Notes: generated from the letters alone by a model not told the origin. Shown: positions 1 through 12,016, counted from the stretch's first letter. The stretch: DNA of 64,000 nucleotides from Cristatella mucedo (GCA_009760855.2 WPIO01000011.1:866501-930500); one strand, 5' to 3'. Program-made: numbers and translations.

Positions 1-390
1 ACAAACCTCAAATCCTTTGGAGACCATGCATTTAGTTCGTATGCTCCCAAAGCCTGGAGCTCACTCCCGACTTTCGTCAGAACATCCCCTGACTTGACCA
101 CGTTTAAAAAGAACTTAAAAACACACCTATTTAGGACAGCATTTAGTGGGTCCCTGGGATTTGTCCTTCATGTGCTTATGCGTGCTGACACTGCATGCTG
201 CCACTAACCACATTTGCATGCTGACCCTGTGCATGTCACCCCTAAACATGTTATTCATGTTGTTTATCAAGCATGATATTACTCACCATTCAATTGCATT
301 TCCCTCTGCAGCAAACGTAAAGTGCCTAGAAAGAGATTGAGTTCACTAAGGGTTCTTTATCAGGTGTATTGTTATTATTATTCGTGTTAT
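1..390 (+). mobile_element. LINE family A, 3' end
   Basis: Read from base 1, the frame gives the C-terminal tail of a CR1/L2-type ORF2, with [12 protein letters not shown] and [14 protein letters not shown], then a stop. The 3' UTR carries AAAGTGCCTAGAAAGAGATTGAG and a short TTATTATT tail. It continues off the left edge. Many copies of the same 3' end recur in the window, so this is a dispersed family and not a host exon. Confidence 0.85.
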
Positions 391-1874
391 TATTGTTGTT
401 ATCTTATCATGTCGATCGTGGTGCCGTGGATTTGCAAAAGCCTGTGAGCTGCTGTAGATTCCTTTTCATTGATGGCTAGCTAGCCTAGGGCCTAGGGGAG
501 GGAGTGCTGCCAGCCACTGCTGCTAGCAAGCATCCGAAAGCTTGGCACGATTGCACGAGTTTGCCATGCCATCCCTAACTGGTTGCCTGACGATGGGAGA
601 TGGACGGTTCGTTTCTTCGTTCTTTGGGAGTGGGGCGGCTGTGGCAGGTGGGCAGCATCAGCTGCAGCTGCTTTCGGCCGATGTAGTGACGACAGCACTT
701 GGTATGTAAAGCCTTACTAGGAGACCTGTCCGTGGCCCCTGCTACTGCTGCCACCACCGTGAAATAGCAGCTCGGGAGTGCGTGCAAGTCGGCTTTGCTC
801 TAGTCCCCGACGGAGTACTGCAAATCGACTGCATGAGCAAATCGCTCCTTCTTCTCCTCCGAGGTGTCAGTATCTTCCAAGTTGGTAACAAAAAACAAGA
901 TATTGACACCATAACTCAAAACTTAGCCGTCACTAAACTTAATCCCACTCTGTAAACAGAAGCACTACATAAACAGGCTTCATCGTAGCATTTCCTGCTA
1001 TATGGCATGCTTTTACTGCCTGTCGTACACCCGTACATCATCGGACTCATTCCTCCGCGCTGTGTGACATTATTGCTTTTGCCTTCTCGCTTGCTGTGGG
1101 CCAGTTGCGATGTCTCCTTATTTTTGCAACACCGCCATTTTTGCTCCTGCCTACCGAAAGCGAATTCCTCAATATGCATGCGTGGGCTATCGTTTGATGA
1201 CGTCGAACCGCAGCTGATCTATGTCACCGTTCACGACGTCTGCTGGTGCCGTGCTTACCGACTTGCCCTCGACTTTCAAACCCAAAATCTCGAGAGAGCA
1301 CTCGTCGGCCAGTAAGTCACCCCCCTGGGACTTACGAAATAGATTGGGACCTGAAAACCTGTCGTAAAAAATTGAATTTTCGGAAGTCGTACGTGGTATT
1401 TAATATGCAAGAGAGAGCCCTCAGTACCCGCAATGCATAGCTGTCAGACATCGTGTCTTCCCCGATAGTTGTGCTATTGTCAAATCTACTGACCGAGCGC
1501 AGATTATTACAGTTTTCCTGGATAAAACATGATTTTAGAATTGTTTTTGTGTGACCATGGCCGAGTTCATGTCTGCGAATTTATCTTTGTTTTTACGTCG
1601 AACGGTCGCATGTCGGAGGTGACTTACTGTACTGGCAACTGCTGTAAGGAATCTCTGAGGTCGAACGGCCTTGCGTGTGGCCTGGTAATGGCTGTCCTGA
1701 GCTGGGAAGCCTCTGCCGACACTGCCACCATCTTGTTGCGTTTGAACGCTCAGCTCGATTGCCACTGACGGCCCGTGCTGTGGCGGCGGCCTGTGCGCCT
1801 CGTGCAGAGACTTCGAGCTGGAGGAGCGGTGGCTGCGCTCCGCTGGCACCAGGTTTTCGCGTGCATTTTCTTAG
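391..1874. other. Unassigned stretch upstream of the WWE exon
   Basis: No exon can be supported here. Further 5' exons of the WWE-PARP gene are expected in or before this stretch. A peptide ending LRWHQ at about 1838-1852 lies just ahead of the WWE exon and could encode the first half of the WWE domain, but it is separated from the exon by only 22 nt in a different frame. Confidence 0.3.
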
Positions 1875-2069
1875 GGAGAAGGAGGAAGTTCGGCCGAGGT
1901 TACGTGCAACGAAATCGAAAGCGCGTTCTGCTCTTACCGCAACGGTCGCAGCCCGACCTTGACTTTCAAGTCTGGGCTGTACAGTTATACCATCGACTTC
2001 AGAGAGTTCACCCAAGAGAACACGTCCACCCGAAAGAAGCGCAAGCTGTGGCGTTGCCCGGTCGACGTC
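1875..2069 (+). CDS. PARP gene: WWE-domain exon
   Basis: After the acceptor GCATTTTCTTAG the frame reads CNEIESAF, then [32 protein letters not shown]. This is the C-terminal two thirds of a WWE domain, which binds iso-ADP-ribose or ADP-ribose chain ends. Possible donors at 2061, 2067 and 2070 are all phase 0, whereas the next catalytic exon needs phase 2. A small exon is therefore missing; 2187-2200 (14 nt, flanked by GTGCAG and GTGAGT) would restore phase but is speculative. Confidence 0.65.
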
Positions 2070-5000
2070 GTAATTGATCAGCTGTTCGCGGCGACTCGCG
2101 CCAAATGGTTGGTAACGTTGGTTCGCATGGAATGCATGGCGCGCTCTCCTTGTGCTTGACATGCGTGACGAGCCCGGCATGTGCAGTGGCCTCCTTCGTC
2201 GTGAGTGGCTGTGGTCGTTTTTTTGTGTGACATACCTACAGTAGGGGGGGGCTCGCTTTTGATCGTCCGTATTGCTGCAGTGGCGCAATGCATCCTCGTT
2301 TGCACTTTTCAATACGGTGTGCTGCACGTGGGCTCGAACTAAAACTGCCGCCGCCGCTGCTGACATTCAGGCTTGAGAAACCGATTGCCGACGCTGCTTC
2401 ACTTCCCAAGACCTGGGAGGTGCTGCCTGAACAACTGCTCTACAGTGACTTGGATTTGTACAGCCTCTCTCCGGTAGGCGTTCCTGCTTGCCCCAAGTGC
2501 TGCGAGATTGCTCGTAGCTGCTCGCAAGCATGGCTTGCATGCAGGCATATGCCCGCCGTCTCAATTTGTTGATCGCTTGTGCCGTATGATGGTCGGCAAC
2601 TTGCTGTTCCTGGTCTCTCCGAGCTGCAACCTTGCGTGTGGCTGCCATGGCAGAACCGCGGGTGCGGTGCCGCAGGTTCCTGAGTGTCAGATCTGCTGTT
2701 GCTCAATGCAGGTTCAGCCACAAACTGACGAATATAAGGAAGTGCTGCACTTGTTCGGCACCATGTTGCAGCCTCCGGGCAAGCTGATCCTCGTTCAACG
2801 CGTTCAGAATCCTTTGATGTGGGCCGAGTTTTCGAGGTACCACCCCACTGCAGCTGCAGCTGCAGCTGCTGCTCCTCCTCCTGCTGCCATGCTCGAGTCC
2901 TGCTGCAGCCAGCAGTGCTATTGCTTCCGGTACCGTTGCTGGGAAACCTTTTTCTGCTACTGCTGGTTCTCCTTGTTTATATCACCAATACCATCGCTCT
3001 CATTGCTGCTGCCGCCGCCGCCGCTGGGTTACATCAAGGGCTGTACCAAACATTGGCTTCACATTCGCTCTGAGGCCGAATAGTTGGCCAGATAGTCATT
3101 CGATATCTGGCCGAATACTAGCACTCGGACGGAATAGGTAAAGTTGTCACAAGTCATCTTTTGCTTCGAGTGCAGCTGCTACATCATCTAATGGACTGAA
3201 ATAATGCTTTCATGAACGTGAGGATGCAAAAATAACATCCATTTAATTGCTTGCTTTTAGTGTATGTATTAAATTTGCTAAACTGATAGTTCTGCTTGCA
3301 TTTTAAATATTAAATGTTGCCGGCAGACCTATTACGTATGCTACTCGTATTCGGCCGGATAGTTGGTCAATTATTCCTATTAGGCCTAATAGGGAAAATC
3401 AAATTTTTGGTGAAGCCCTACTTTCGACTCATTGGGGTGCCATGAAGACATGTAAGTCTTTATTGCTTCTTTGCAGCACCGTAATATAGCACTACATACA
3501 GCGTCCAATTGCACTGTATACTTCCTGCTACCAGTTCACTGATGCCAGTATTTACATTTACATTCAGTGCAAAAACAATAAACCAAGACTGCTGAGTGAG
3601 AGAGACTTGTGTGTGACTAGAGTGGAGGATGTTTGCAAAGAACTGCCGGGAAGCAGCGATCGACGATAGGATGCCTTGTACTTGAGTGTGTATGTACATC
3701 GCTGGCTGGACTTAGAGTGTCAGGGAGGACATTGAGTGAGTGCTGCCGATAGGATTTTTACTGTTGACCGTGTTTCTGCAAGAGTTTGGCATCTATATTT
3801 TTCTACTCGTCGTTCAGACTGCTCCCGTGAAAGGAGAAGATACCCTAAACCAGCTCTGCTGACATGTATCTAAACTATAGGCATACTACTATGCATACAT
3901 TCTACCATGCCACCACTGACCATTCGATTGTGTTTCTTTTTCAGTTATTGTAAAACACCCAGAAAGAGATTGAGTTCTCTGAGGACGCTTTATCAAGTGT
4001 GTTATTATTCTTGTTTTCATTACTATTATTATTATTATTCATGACCTTGGGGGTAATTTGTGCTCTTTGTAATTGGCCGACTTCTGATCCCACACAGCTG
4101 CAGCTAGCAGCGGCTTGGCTACCTAGGAAGCGAACGCCTAGCCACTGAAATTATTCCCACGTTAGTAATGACTACCGGAGAGCATGGCTTTCAGCGTACC
4201 ACATTATCAGAAATGTAGAAAATTGACCATTTTAACATCAAAACACCTGCCATTTTTAAAATCTGCACGTGTCTGAAGAAAAGGTCTGCATAGAATATGA
4301 TCGGGAACATGCTTGTGCGCAAGAGGGTTGCGGAGATCGCCACGAAGCTTTGCAAGTGGAAGATTCCCACGATGTTTCCGGCCTCTTTTCAGTTCCTCAT
4401 CGGGCCTCGGTGGTAAATAGCTGTGCCGAAGGGAGAATGAGTGCTGCAGTGACCGCGATAAATGTAATGTATCTCCATCAGTAACTCCACAAAGTCATAA
4501 AGACCATGTGGGTGTTACGCAGGAGAGTTTTGTATAGCGCACTCACAGCCTAAGCGGCTTTCGGTACGCATTCGGTAGCCAACAGACTTCGTCTCACGCA
4601 ACAAAGAGAAAGTGGGAAGCATAGCAGAGTCAGGAGAGCAGTTGAGGTAGTGAGTAGCATAGAAGTAGCAGTTCAGGACCGCTGAAAAAGATGTGCCACA
4701 GTCGGCAGTTGGAGAGTAGATGTCGTTGCGTAAGAATTGTGGGAGCGAGTTCCACAGTCTAGGACCTGCAGAGCTAAAGCTTCAGTCGCCAACTGTCTTT
4801 AAGCGGAGGAATGGGACAGCTAATTTATTGTCCACACAGGACCTGAGGGCGCGAACAGGCTGAAACTGATGTAGCAGTTCTGCGAGGTATGAAGGAGCCA
4901 AGCCGTGGCGGGCCTTGTGGGTCAGCGTAAGAACTTTGCTCCGTATCCTTTGCTCAACCGGCAACCATCCTAGCTCTTCCAGCAAAGGTGACACGTGCTC

Positions 5001-8000
5001 AAACCGCTGCCGATCTGCTGCTGGCGCTTTGCAAACATGGCGCCAGGCAGCAGAAAGATGGCCCACATTCTTGCGACGAGTGAATGCTTAACGAGGTTCA
5101 ACCTGGCAAAATTTGTGATGCAAGGGGGATGGATGGTTCCATGACAACAATGCTGCCACCTTGGAGTACCAAGCAAGACGTTGCTTCGAGAGGACCTTAG
5201 GGCGTTTAAGGGATCTGTACTCTCCAATGGAGATTCGGCTTGCTTGAGGCAGCCTTCGCTGGCTCTCGAGGCTGCTGCCGAAACGAAACTTGGCCAGCGA
5301 GCGGTGAGTCGTCGACTCGCAGATGCAGGCATCTTTCATCGAGCGGTCAAGTAGGCAGTAGTGGTTGTAGCTGACTGAGTAAACAGCATGAAGCCGAGAT
5401 GCTGAACCGGTCTAAGCGCCACGCCCACTGGACAGTCGAAGACTGCTTAACTTGATCAATTGGAACGGTGAGAGCAGATTTCAGCAAATTTCGTAAATGA
5501 AAAATTGCTGCCTCTAAGAGAGCAGAAGAGCACGTGAGCTGTACCGTGAAGGCTGCTACAGCACCACTATTAAACACGGCTGGGTGCTCCTCCTCATCAA
5601 GTGTCAACATCGTGTCACTGCGCTTAGTAGTCCCGTCAAAATGTAGGGATTTGGCTGTGCTGCAGCAATTCTGCTTGCCGGACATCTCGTGGGTGATAAA
5701 AAAAATGTATACACCAGAAAAATAATCACCCGAAGCACACTGCAAACCGAGTCAAGATATTTTTTCACTCTTCCATTACCACGATGGAATCGCCATATCA
5801 GTCGTTAGATGGAAATTTCGTAGAACATCTGCGAGACGAATTGAACTGAGAAACAGTCCAAATCTGCCTACCTCAGCAGGTGATCTTTTCATGCTACTTC
5901 GAATGTTGTGAGAGTCGGCAATACTGTTCCGAAGCTGGTAGGATCTATGCCCAGCCGAGTGCAGGCAGTCATCAAGAACCTAGGTGGGCCAACTTTTTCA
6001 TTAATAATAATAATAATAATAATATTGCACTTGATAAAGCGCCCTCAGAGAACTTAATCTCTTTCTAGGCGCTTTACATTTGCTGCAAAGTGATACGCAA
6101 TAGAATAGTAAGTAAAATCATGCTTGAAAAACAAACAAAATGAATAATGTGGTTAGGGGTGATATGCACAGGGTCAGCATGCAAATGTGGTTAGTGGCAG
6201 CATGGACAGTGTCAGCACGCATAAGCACAACAAGGACGAATCACAGGGACCCACTAAATGCTGTCCTAAATAGGTGTGTTTTTAAGTTTCTTTTAAATGT
6301 GGTCAGGTCAGGGGATGTTCTGATGCAGGTCGGGAGGGAGTTCCAGGCTTTGGGAGCATACGAGCTAAATGCACGGTCTCCAAAGGATTTAAGGTTTGTA
6401 CGAGGTATTTCTAGACTGTTGGATTCCGAAAAGCGAGTGGTACGATGCTTGGCCTGATGGGGTAGTATATCTGAAAGATAGGCTGGAGCCATAGAATGAA
6501 GAGACCTAAAAGTGAGCGACAAAACCTTGAAGTAAATCCGTTGCTTCACTGGTAGCCAGTGCAGGTCGGCGAGAAGTGGAGTAATGTGGCAACTGCAACG
6601 CTCACGACAGACAAGCCTAGCTGCAGAGTTTTGCACCAGCTGCAATCGCCTGATCGCACATGCTGGTAGGCCAGTAAGCAGTGAGTTGCAGAAGTCGAGA
6701 CGAGATGTCACGAATGCATGGACCAACTTGGACGTGGTATCCTTATCTAAACAAGCCCTAGTTTTAGCAATGTTATGAAGCTGAAAATAGGCTGATTTGA
6801 CTGTGGAGCTGATGTGGTCGTCTAACGAGAGGTCGCTTTGGAATATGACACCTAGATTTCGAGCTGATTCAACTGGAGATATGCTGGCAGAGCCAATTTT
6901 GAAAGTCAACCTTTCCAGTTTCTGAATCACACTAGGTTTGCCCATAACTAGTAAGTTAGTCATTAAGCAAGAAGTTCGATGCTACTTTTATGTGTTTTAC
7001 ATAAGGTTCTAGTAAAAATGGTTATTAGGCATCATTAATCGCTTTTGTTTCCGACGTTTAGTAGAAGTTTAGCCTGAAGGTCGTACAGACCAGCTAGATT
7101 ATGATACTGTAACTTGAAACCAGCAGATGCCAGTCAGGCTTTAGAGCTATTCGCTCCACAGAGTCGGCGCTGCTGCGAGTATAACGCGACCTTCTCAGGA
7201 ATGAGGGAACTTAGGTAGAGCTCCACTTCTTGTTTTGCTTGATCTTTCGGCGGCGTTTGATACTATTGATCTCCAAGTCCTTCTCGAGCGCCTCTCATCT
7301 CGCCTGGGCATTACTGGCACTGCACTACAGTGGTTCAGCTCATATCTCAGATGGATACTCCAGAGTATTTATGTAAATGTGCTCGAAGATCCGATCCGAG
7401 GAACCACTAAAGTGTGGAGTACCTCAAGGCTTCGTGCTTGCTCCACTTCTTTTCACAATGTATGCTCTCCCTCGTATCGATGCAATCGCCCTATCGTATA
7501 ATCTAGGCTTTCACTCCTGTGCCGTCTGTACACAGAGCTGTACCCCAGTGCTTTGATTCCTCCGGGGGTTCTAGCATGTCAGAACCTCTTAACTCTCTTT
7601 CTGCATGTATTGGTGACATCCTCTCTTGCATGCCAGCAAAATTTCTCAAATTGAATGACGATAAAACCGGAACTTACTAATTATGGACAGACGTCGTACG
7701 ATTCAGATTTGGGAGAACCTATCCCTTAAAATATCTCTTGCAGCAGCTGCACGATATCTGGTTATCCTGTTCTAAAGTGACCTTTCATTATAGGTCTCGG
7801 ATAGGTTCTCATTTTGAGACCGCAAACTCTTCTTGCTGTCTTGATCATAACGTTATAGTTGCTTAGTGTAGTTAATAGGTTGGTCAGTCGTATGCAGTGC
7901 CTGACATTATTAACTTCTAGTTCCAAAACTGGCACCTATATGCTGAGGAACCGGTGTGTACCATCTCGTGCGTTCTATTTCCAATTGACTCACGACTTTG

Positions 8001-9968
8001 TGATAGAGGTCCAAGAGATTCCCAAGAAAAGGGTGACAAGGGTAAAGCGTGGCTGACTCAACATTATGCGGCGATATCTAAAGGTCATAGGTGTGGCCTA
8101 GCTGTAATCCTGCTATGTTGTAACCTGGCTTCGCAGTGACTATTCAGGATTGCCTGCCTGCCGAAGAATTCGAACCCACTGCCTTAGTCATGAAGTGAGA
8201 GCGAGCACTTTACCCTTCGGCTAAGACTCGGGAAGCACTCGGTACTGTCTAAGACCTGTGATGTGGTTCTTAGCTCCCTAAATCCTCTACTGTTTTATGC
8301 AGACTCTATCCGTTTTATTACGTACAGTTCTCTGGGTATGTCTCTCATAGCATGCCCATTCTCAGCTAAAGGCCCAGAAAGGTGTCTGACAGAATCGACG
8401 TGAGACTATTCATATTTGCTTGAAGGAAAATGCATTGTGTGCATAGAATACATGCTTGGACACCAATAATCGCTCACGCTCGAGCGTGACCTGTAGATGG
8501 AGGTTGCTTGCTTATGACCTGCAGAGTGAAAGTGGTTGCGGTCTCCACCAGCAGTCCAGTTTCAGGTGAATGAAAGAACGGACAATTGCACTATGCTAAG
8601 ATGACCGCAGGGCAAGAGGAGACTGCTCCTGCTGCTGTAGTATTTTAGCATGGCGGAGCAGAAGCTGCACCTCGCTGGGTGAGCGCTCGGAGGCGAGCAG
8701 TGAGCGCTCATCCTGGTCAATGCATGGACAATATGACGCGCTGTCCACATCATCTACAGGTCTGCATGGCGATCACGAGTGTTTCTTCCGGGTATCTAGC
8801 TGATTGAGACGCCCTTGTGACTGTGGGAGTTTGCTTCAGTGGGCCGCACATCTACCGATAGTGCTATGCCATCATTGACGTTCAGCACTTGCCACAGTTT
8901 ATGGAAGTCTGACAAGAATGACTAGCTCAGACTTAATAGTTTTGATAAGCCATTGCAAAATGCTGTTTTATCATCAAGTGCATAGTAAGAAATTGAGTTC
9001 TCTGAGGGCACTATACAATTACATTATTATAGTTATTCTAATAGTTTAATAGTCTAATATTTTACCAATACCTCGTACAAACCTCAGATCCTTTGAAGAC
9101 CATGCATTTAGTTCGTATGCTCCCAAAGCCTGGAACTCACTCCCGACTTGCGTCACGACATTCCTTGACTTGACCACATTTAAAAAGAACTTAACAACAC
9201 ACCTATTTCTGACAGCCTTTAGTGGGTCCTTGTGATTCGTCCTTGATGTGCTTATGCATGCTGATAGTGTGCATGCTGCCACTAACGACATTTACATGCT
9301 GACTCTGTGCATGTCACCCGTAACCATGTTATTCATGTTGTTTATCAAGCATGATATTACTCGCCATTCAATTGCATTTCCCTTTGCAGCAAATGTGAAG
9401 CGCCTAGAAAGAGATTAAGTACTCTGAGGGCGCTTTATCGAGTGCATTATTATTGTTATTATTGTTATTATTGTTATTCTTATTAGTACTCGGCCTCATT
9501 GCTGTGAAATCTTCAATATTGTGCTCACTTGGAGTCGCCATGTTGTTAGTGCTCTTTCGTCATTCTGTCAACCTCTGTAGGCGGCAGGTACCTGATGCCA
9601 CCAGCGAAGGTGTCAGCAAACTCCTTTTTCACCAATCAGCAGACGATGAGATCAGCGGCATTTGTCAGCAAGGGTTTTATCACCGCGAGATATCCGGCAA
9701 CTGTGGTCGTGGCATTTACTTCTCTGTCCGTCCCGAGATAAAACATCAGACCTTCAAAGGGCATCTGAAGGTAGTTGTGGCCACGGTGATGATCGGACTA
9801 CACAAGGTGGGCACTCCTGATCTCATCAAGCCACCACCAGTGAATCCGTTCGACCTATCGGGCAAGAGTTACGATAGCGTCATTGACGATGAGAACTCGC
9901 CAAGCCTCTATGTCGTTTTCGATGCTGCTCAATGTTACCCAAGTTATGTGGTTCACTGGGATGTCTGA
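1875..9968 (+). CDS. WWE-PARP gene, mono-ADP-ribosyltransferase type (partial, 4 supported exons)
   Basis: Exons: 1875 to about 2060-2069 (WWE half), 2371-2473, 2712-2836, 9581-9968. The last three join in phase (0, then 2). Catalytic exons read LPKTWEVLP, then [10 protein letters not shown] and RVQNPLMW, then [30 protein letters not shown] and QCYP. These are the landmarks of the PARP catalytic domain of the PARP7/10-15 group, which follows a WWE domain in several members. The family moves ADP-ribose from NAD+ to proteins or nucleic acids. The triad reads H (LLFHQS), Y (GIYFS) and L (PSLYVVF) where poly-ADP-ribosylating enzymes have Glu, so mono-ADP-ribosylation is expected. The usual H-G-T is H-Q-S, which may weaken NAD+ binding. 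5' exons and start codon were not found. The 6.7-kb last intron is full of LINE pieces. A decayed paralogue cannot be excluded. Confidence 0.72.
2371..2473 (+). CDS. PARP gene: start of catalytic region
   Basis: 103 nt between ATTCAG and GTAGGC. It reads [19 protein letters not shown] then DLDLYSLSP. The LPxxWE motif is the usual entry into the catalytic region after WWE. It ends in phase 0 and joins the exon at 2712. Confidence 0.7.
2712..2836 (+). CDS. PARP gene: catalytic exon with RVQNPLMW
   Basis: 125 nt between CAATGCAG and GTACCA. It reads [15 protein letters not shown] and [16 protein letters not shown], matching the conserved S-x-EY...F...T(M)...I-x-RIQNP-x-LW helix region. It ends in phase 2 (AG), and the exon at 9581 supplies G to complete Arg. 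Just past the donor the intron starts with a GCAGCT/CTCCTG-rich run (about 2848-2890). Confidence 0.75.
2837..3854. other. PARP intron, unassigned part
   Basis: Non-coding. It starts with a trinucleotide-rich run and becomes AT-rich after 3180. It has no exon-like frame with splice sites that I can support. Confidence 0.4.
3855..4042 (+). mobile_element. LINE family A, 3' UTR fragment
   Basis: It carries ACCCAGAAAGAGATTGAGTT and CTCTGAGGACGCTTTATCAA, then (TTA)n at 4022-4040. It lacks coding sequence and lies in the PARP intron. Confidence 0.75.
4460..5015 (-). mobile_element. LINE family B, 3' fragment
   Basis: On the minus strand the frame reads [38 protein letters not shown] and [13 protein letters not shown]. 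It then runs into a 3' UTR nearly identical to that at 16661-16980. It is 5'-truncated at about 5015, where similarity to the longer copy ends. Confidence 0.85.
5016..6000. other. PARP intron, unassigned part
   Basis: Overlapping open frames exist on both strands at 5090-5340 and 5350-5745, but none shows a recognisable domain or coherent splice sites. Confidence 0.35.
6001..6970 (-). mobile_element. LINE family A, 3' third of ORF2 plus tail
   Basis: On the minus strand an intact 240-codon frame (6963-6241) covers the end of the reverse transcriptase and the C-terminal domain: [64 protein letters not shown]. The 3' UTR and a (TAA)n tail at 6002-6024 follow. The open frame and near-consensus UTR make this one of the younger copies. 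Confidence 0.9.
7130..7720 (+). mobile_element. LINE family A, reverse-transcriptase fragment
   Basis: It encodes [19 protein letters not shown] (RT motif A) and [10 protein letters not shown], then with frame breaks the GVPQG-like and NDDKT-like motifs near 7410-7670. It has no 3' tail. Confidence 0.75.
8110..8235 (-). mobile_element. tRNA-derived SINE, family 2
   Basis: Read on the minus strand it has an A-box-like TTAGCCGAAGGGTAAAGTGC and the B box GGGTTCGAATTC, then AGGCAGGCAATCC. The same arrangement recurs near 25.7, 48.2, 51.9 and 61.5 kb. Confidence 0.55.
8960..9055 (+). mobile_element. LINE family A, tail remnant
   Basis: It carries GTAAGAAATTGAGTTCTCTG, AGGGCACTATACAA and an ATTATTATAG run. 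Only the last 90 bases or so remain, directly against the next copy. Confidence 0.55.
9056..9490 (+). mobile_element. LINE family A, 3' end
   Basis: It encodes [15 protein letters not shown] and [18 protein letters not shown]. The UTR has AAGCGCCTAGAAAGAGATTA and a TTATTGTTATT tail to 9490. It ends 90 bp before the last PARP exon. Confidence 0.88.
9581..9968 (+). CDS. PARP gene: terminal catalytic exon
   Basis: 388 nt after CTCTGTAG, 128 codons plus TGA at 9966. It reads [16 protein letters not shown] (catalytic His), [16 protein letters not shown] (catalytic Tyr), [34 protein letters not shown] (Leu at the third triad position) and CYPSYVV. This is a full-length ending for the domain, with no internal stop despite flanking LINE sequence, which argues for selection. 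The open frame upstream of 9581 encodes poly-Leu from a LINE (TTA)n tail and is not part of the exon. Confidence 0.78.
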
Positions 9969-10755
9969 GCTTAGTAGCATCAAAACTTCCTAACGTGAGC
10001 CATCGCTCTAAAACACTTTTTCTGCATTTGCTGCCGGCAGAACAGGGTTCCTAAGATCGGCTTTGAGGGCCTGATGCAAGGTGTCATGCAGAATCTGTGT
10101 TGTTCAAATGCATTGAGGTATTCCACCTGTCTTAGCTGCATTGGCTCGCATGTGCTGCAAGAACCTGTGTTACCGCTTATATTTTTCATAGAATGATACT
10201 TTTTGCTGTTAGCTACATGCTCAGTTGTCGAACTTTTATTTTGCTGAACAAGCTAAGTTCTCTGCTGTAGTGTATTGCATAATTGTCAACCGTAACTAAC
10301 CCACCTATACGAGCTAGCACTCAAAAGTACTCTTGTAAAGTCCTCTATAAGTTAGCATTTCAGCCAGCCTTGGGCGAAGCCTACCGAACAAGGAATGCCA
10401 ATGCACTGACGAGGAGGAAAGTAGTTGCATGAAGGAAAAACAGCACTAGACTGTGAGTGCCTGCATGCTGTACATGTTGCCCAAGCAACGACCGGAGTAT
10501 TGCTCGATGCATTTAATAAACATTTTGCGTCGTCCTGGTGCATGTGTTCCATTTTTTGTGCTGTGCTTTGAATGGGCTGCGCATGCTTGAGCTGAATACC
10601 TGAATGGCAACCGGCTGGTATCACGAACACGCGTCGAGACGGTAGAATGAGAAACTTATTTTCATGTGATGAAACGGGAAATAAATTATTATGAATTTCC
10701 TGGGAATCTGAGATTGATGATAGGCCATTTAGTAAACCAACATGTGTGTGCATAT
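9969..10755. other. Probable PARP 3' UTR and spacer
   Basis: No gene is visible. An AATAAA occurs at 10515. The minus-strand frame 10753-10352 has no recognisable domain. Confidence 0.35.
10515..10520 (+). terminator. Candidate poly(A) signal of the PARP gene
   Basis: AATAAA lies about 550 nt past the PARP stop, on the same strand. No LINE tail lies between the stop and this hexamer. Position is the only support. Confidence 0.3.
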
Positions 10756-11700
10756 AATAATAAGAATAATAAATTTAATATAGCGCCCCAGAGAACTCGA
10801 TCTCGTTCTAGGCACTTTACATTTGCTGCAAAGGAAGCACCATCGAATGGTTAGTGGTAGCATGCTCAATGATAACAAGCATAACATAGTTTGGGGTGAC
10901 ATGCACAGGATCAGCATGCAAATATGGTGGACCCATTCATCATGTCAGCACACCTTAGCACCTAAAGAACGAATCACGTGGACCCACTAAATGCTGTGAT
11001 AAATAGGTGCGTTTATAGTTTCTTTTCAAATATGGTCAAGTCAGGGGATGTGACACAAGTCGGAAGTGAGTTCCAGGCTTTGGGAGCATACGAACTAAAG
11101 GCATTGTCTCCAAAGGATTTGAGATTTGTACGAGGTAAACAGTTAGATTCCGAAAAGCTGGCTGTACGATGCCTAGCCTGGGTGGGGCTGTAGATCTGAT
11201 AGGTAGGCAGGAGCCAAAGAATGAAGAGACCTAAAGTGAGTGCCAAAACCGTGAAGTCGATGTGTTGCTTGACTGAGAGCCAGCAGGTCAGCGAGAAGTG
11301 ATGTGATGTGGCAACTGCAATGCTCACGACAGATAAGCCTGGCTGCAGAGTTTTGCACCATCTGTAAGTGCCTGAGTGCACAAGCCGGGTGACGAGCAAA
11401 TAGTGAGTTACAGCAGTCAAGACGATGTGTCACAAATGCATGGACCAATTTAGATGTGTTATCTCTGTCTAAACAAACTCAAGTTATAGCAATGTTATGT
11501 AGCTGAAATTAGGCAGATTCGACTGAGGGGTTGATGAGGTCGTCGAATGAAAGGTCACTTTGGAACAGAATGCCTAGATTGCATGCAAATCTAACAGGAC
11601 ACATGCAGGCAGAGCCGATTGTGAGCGTTAAGCTTTCCGATGTCTGAATCATTCTTGATTTGCCCATAAAAAGTAAGTTGGTTGCATCATCGTTCAATTT
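10756..11700 (-). mobile_element. LINE family A, 3' fragment with frameshifts
   Basis: On the minus strand, pieces in several frames read [36 protein letters not shown] and [14 protein letters not shown]. The UTR and an (ATT)n-like tail at 10756-10780 follow. Several indels break the frame. Confidence 0.85.
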
Positions 11701-12016
11701 AAAAAATTATCTGCAAATATCATCAATACATGCAGCAAGGGAGTTGTGAGAATTCGACGTGCTGGAGGGCTTGGAGGGATCAAAGTAAAGATACAGCTGA
11801 GTGCCATCTGCATACTTTTATACACACATCATGGTTGGATGCAAACGATACCGACGATAATTATGTGAGTGTTGCTGACATATATTTTTTTTTACTGCAG
11901 ATTGTGAATTGTACGAGTCTAGCGAATACTGTTTTTGGTGTTTGTGCGGGCCTGCTCCAAAGAATAATGATGTAAACGACCTCAACTGAGATTAATCAAC
12001 ATTACAGCTATAATAT

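Noticed and set aside
9453-9580. N-terminal poly-Leu extension of the PARP terminal frame as a signal peptide
   Set aside because: It is the (TTA)n tail of a LINE read in frame; a good acceptor at 9580 starts the real exon.
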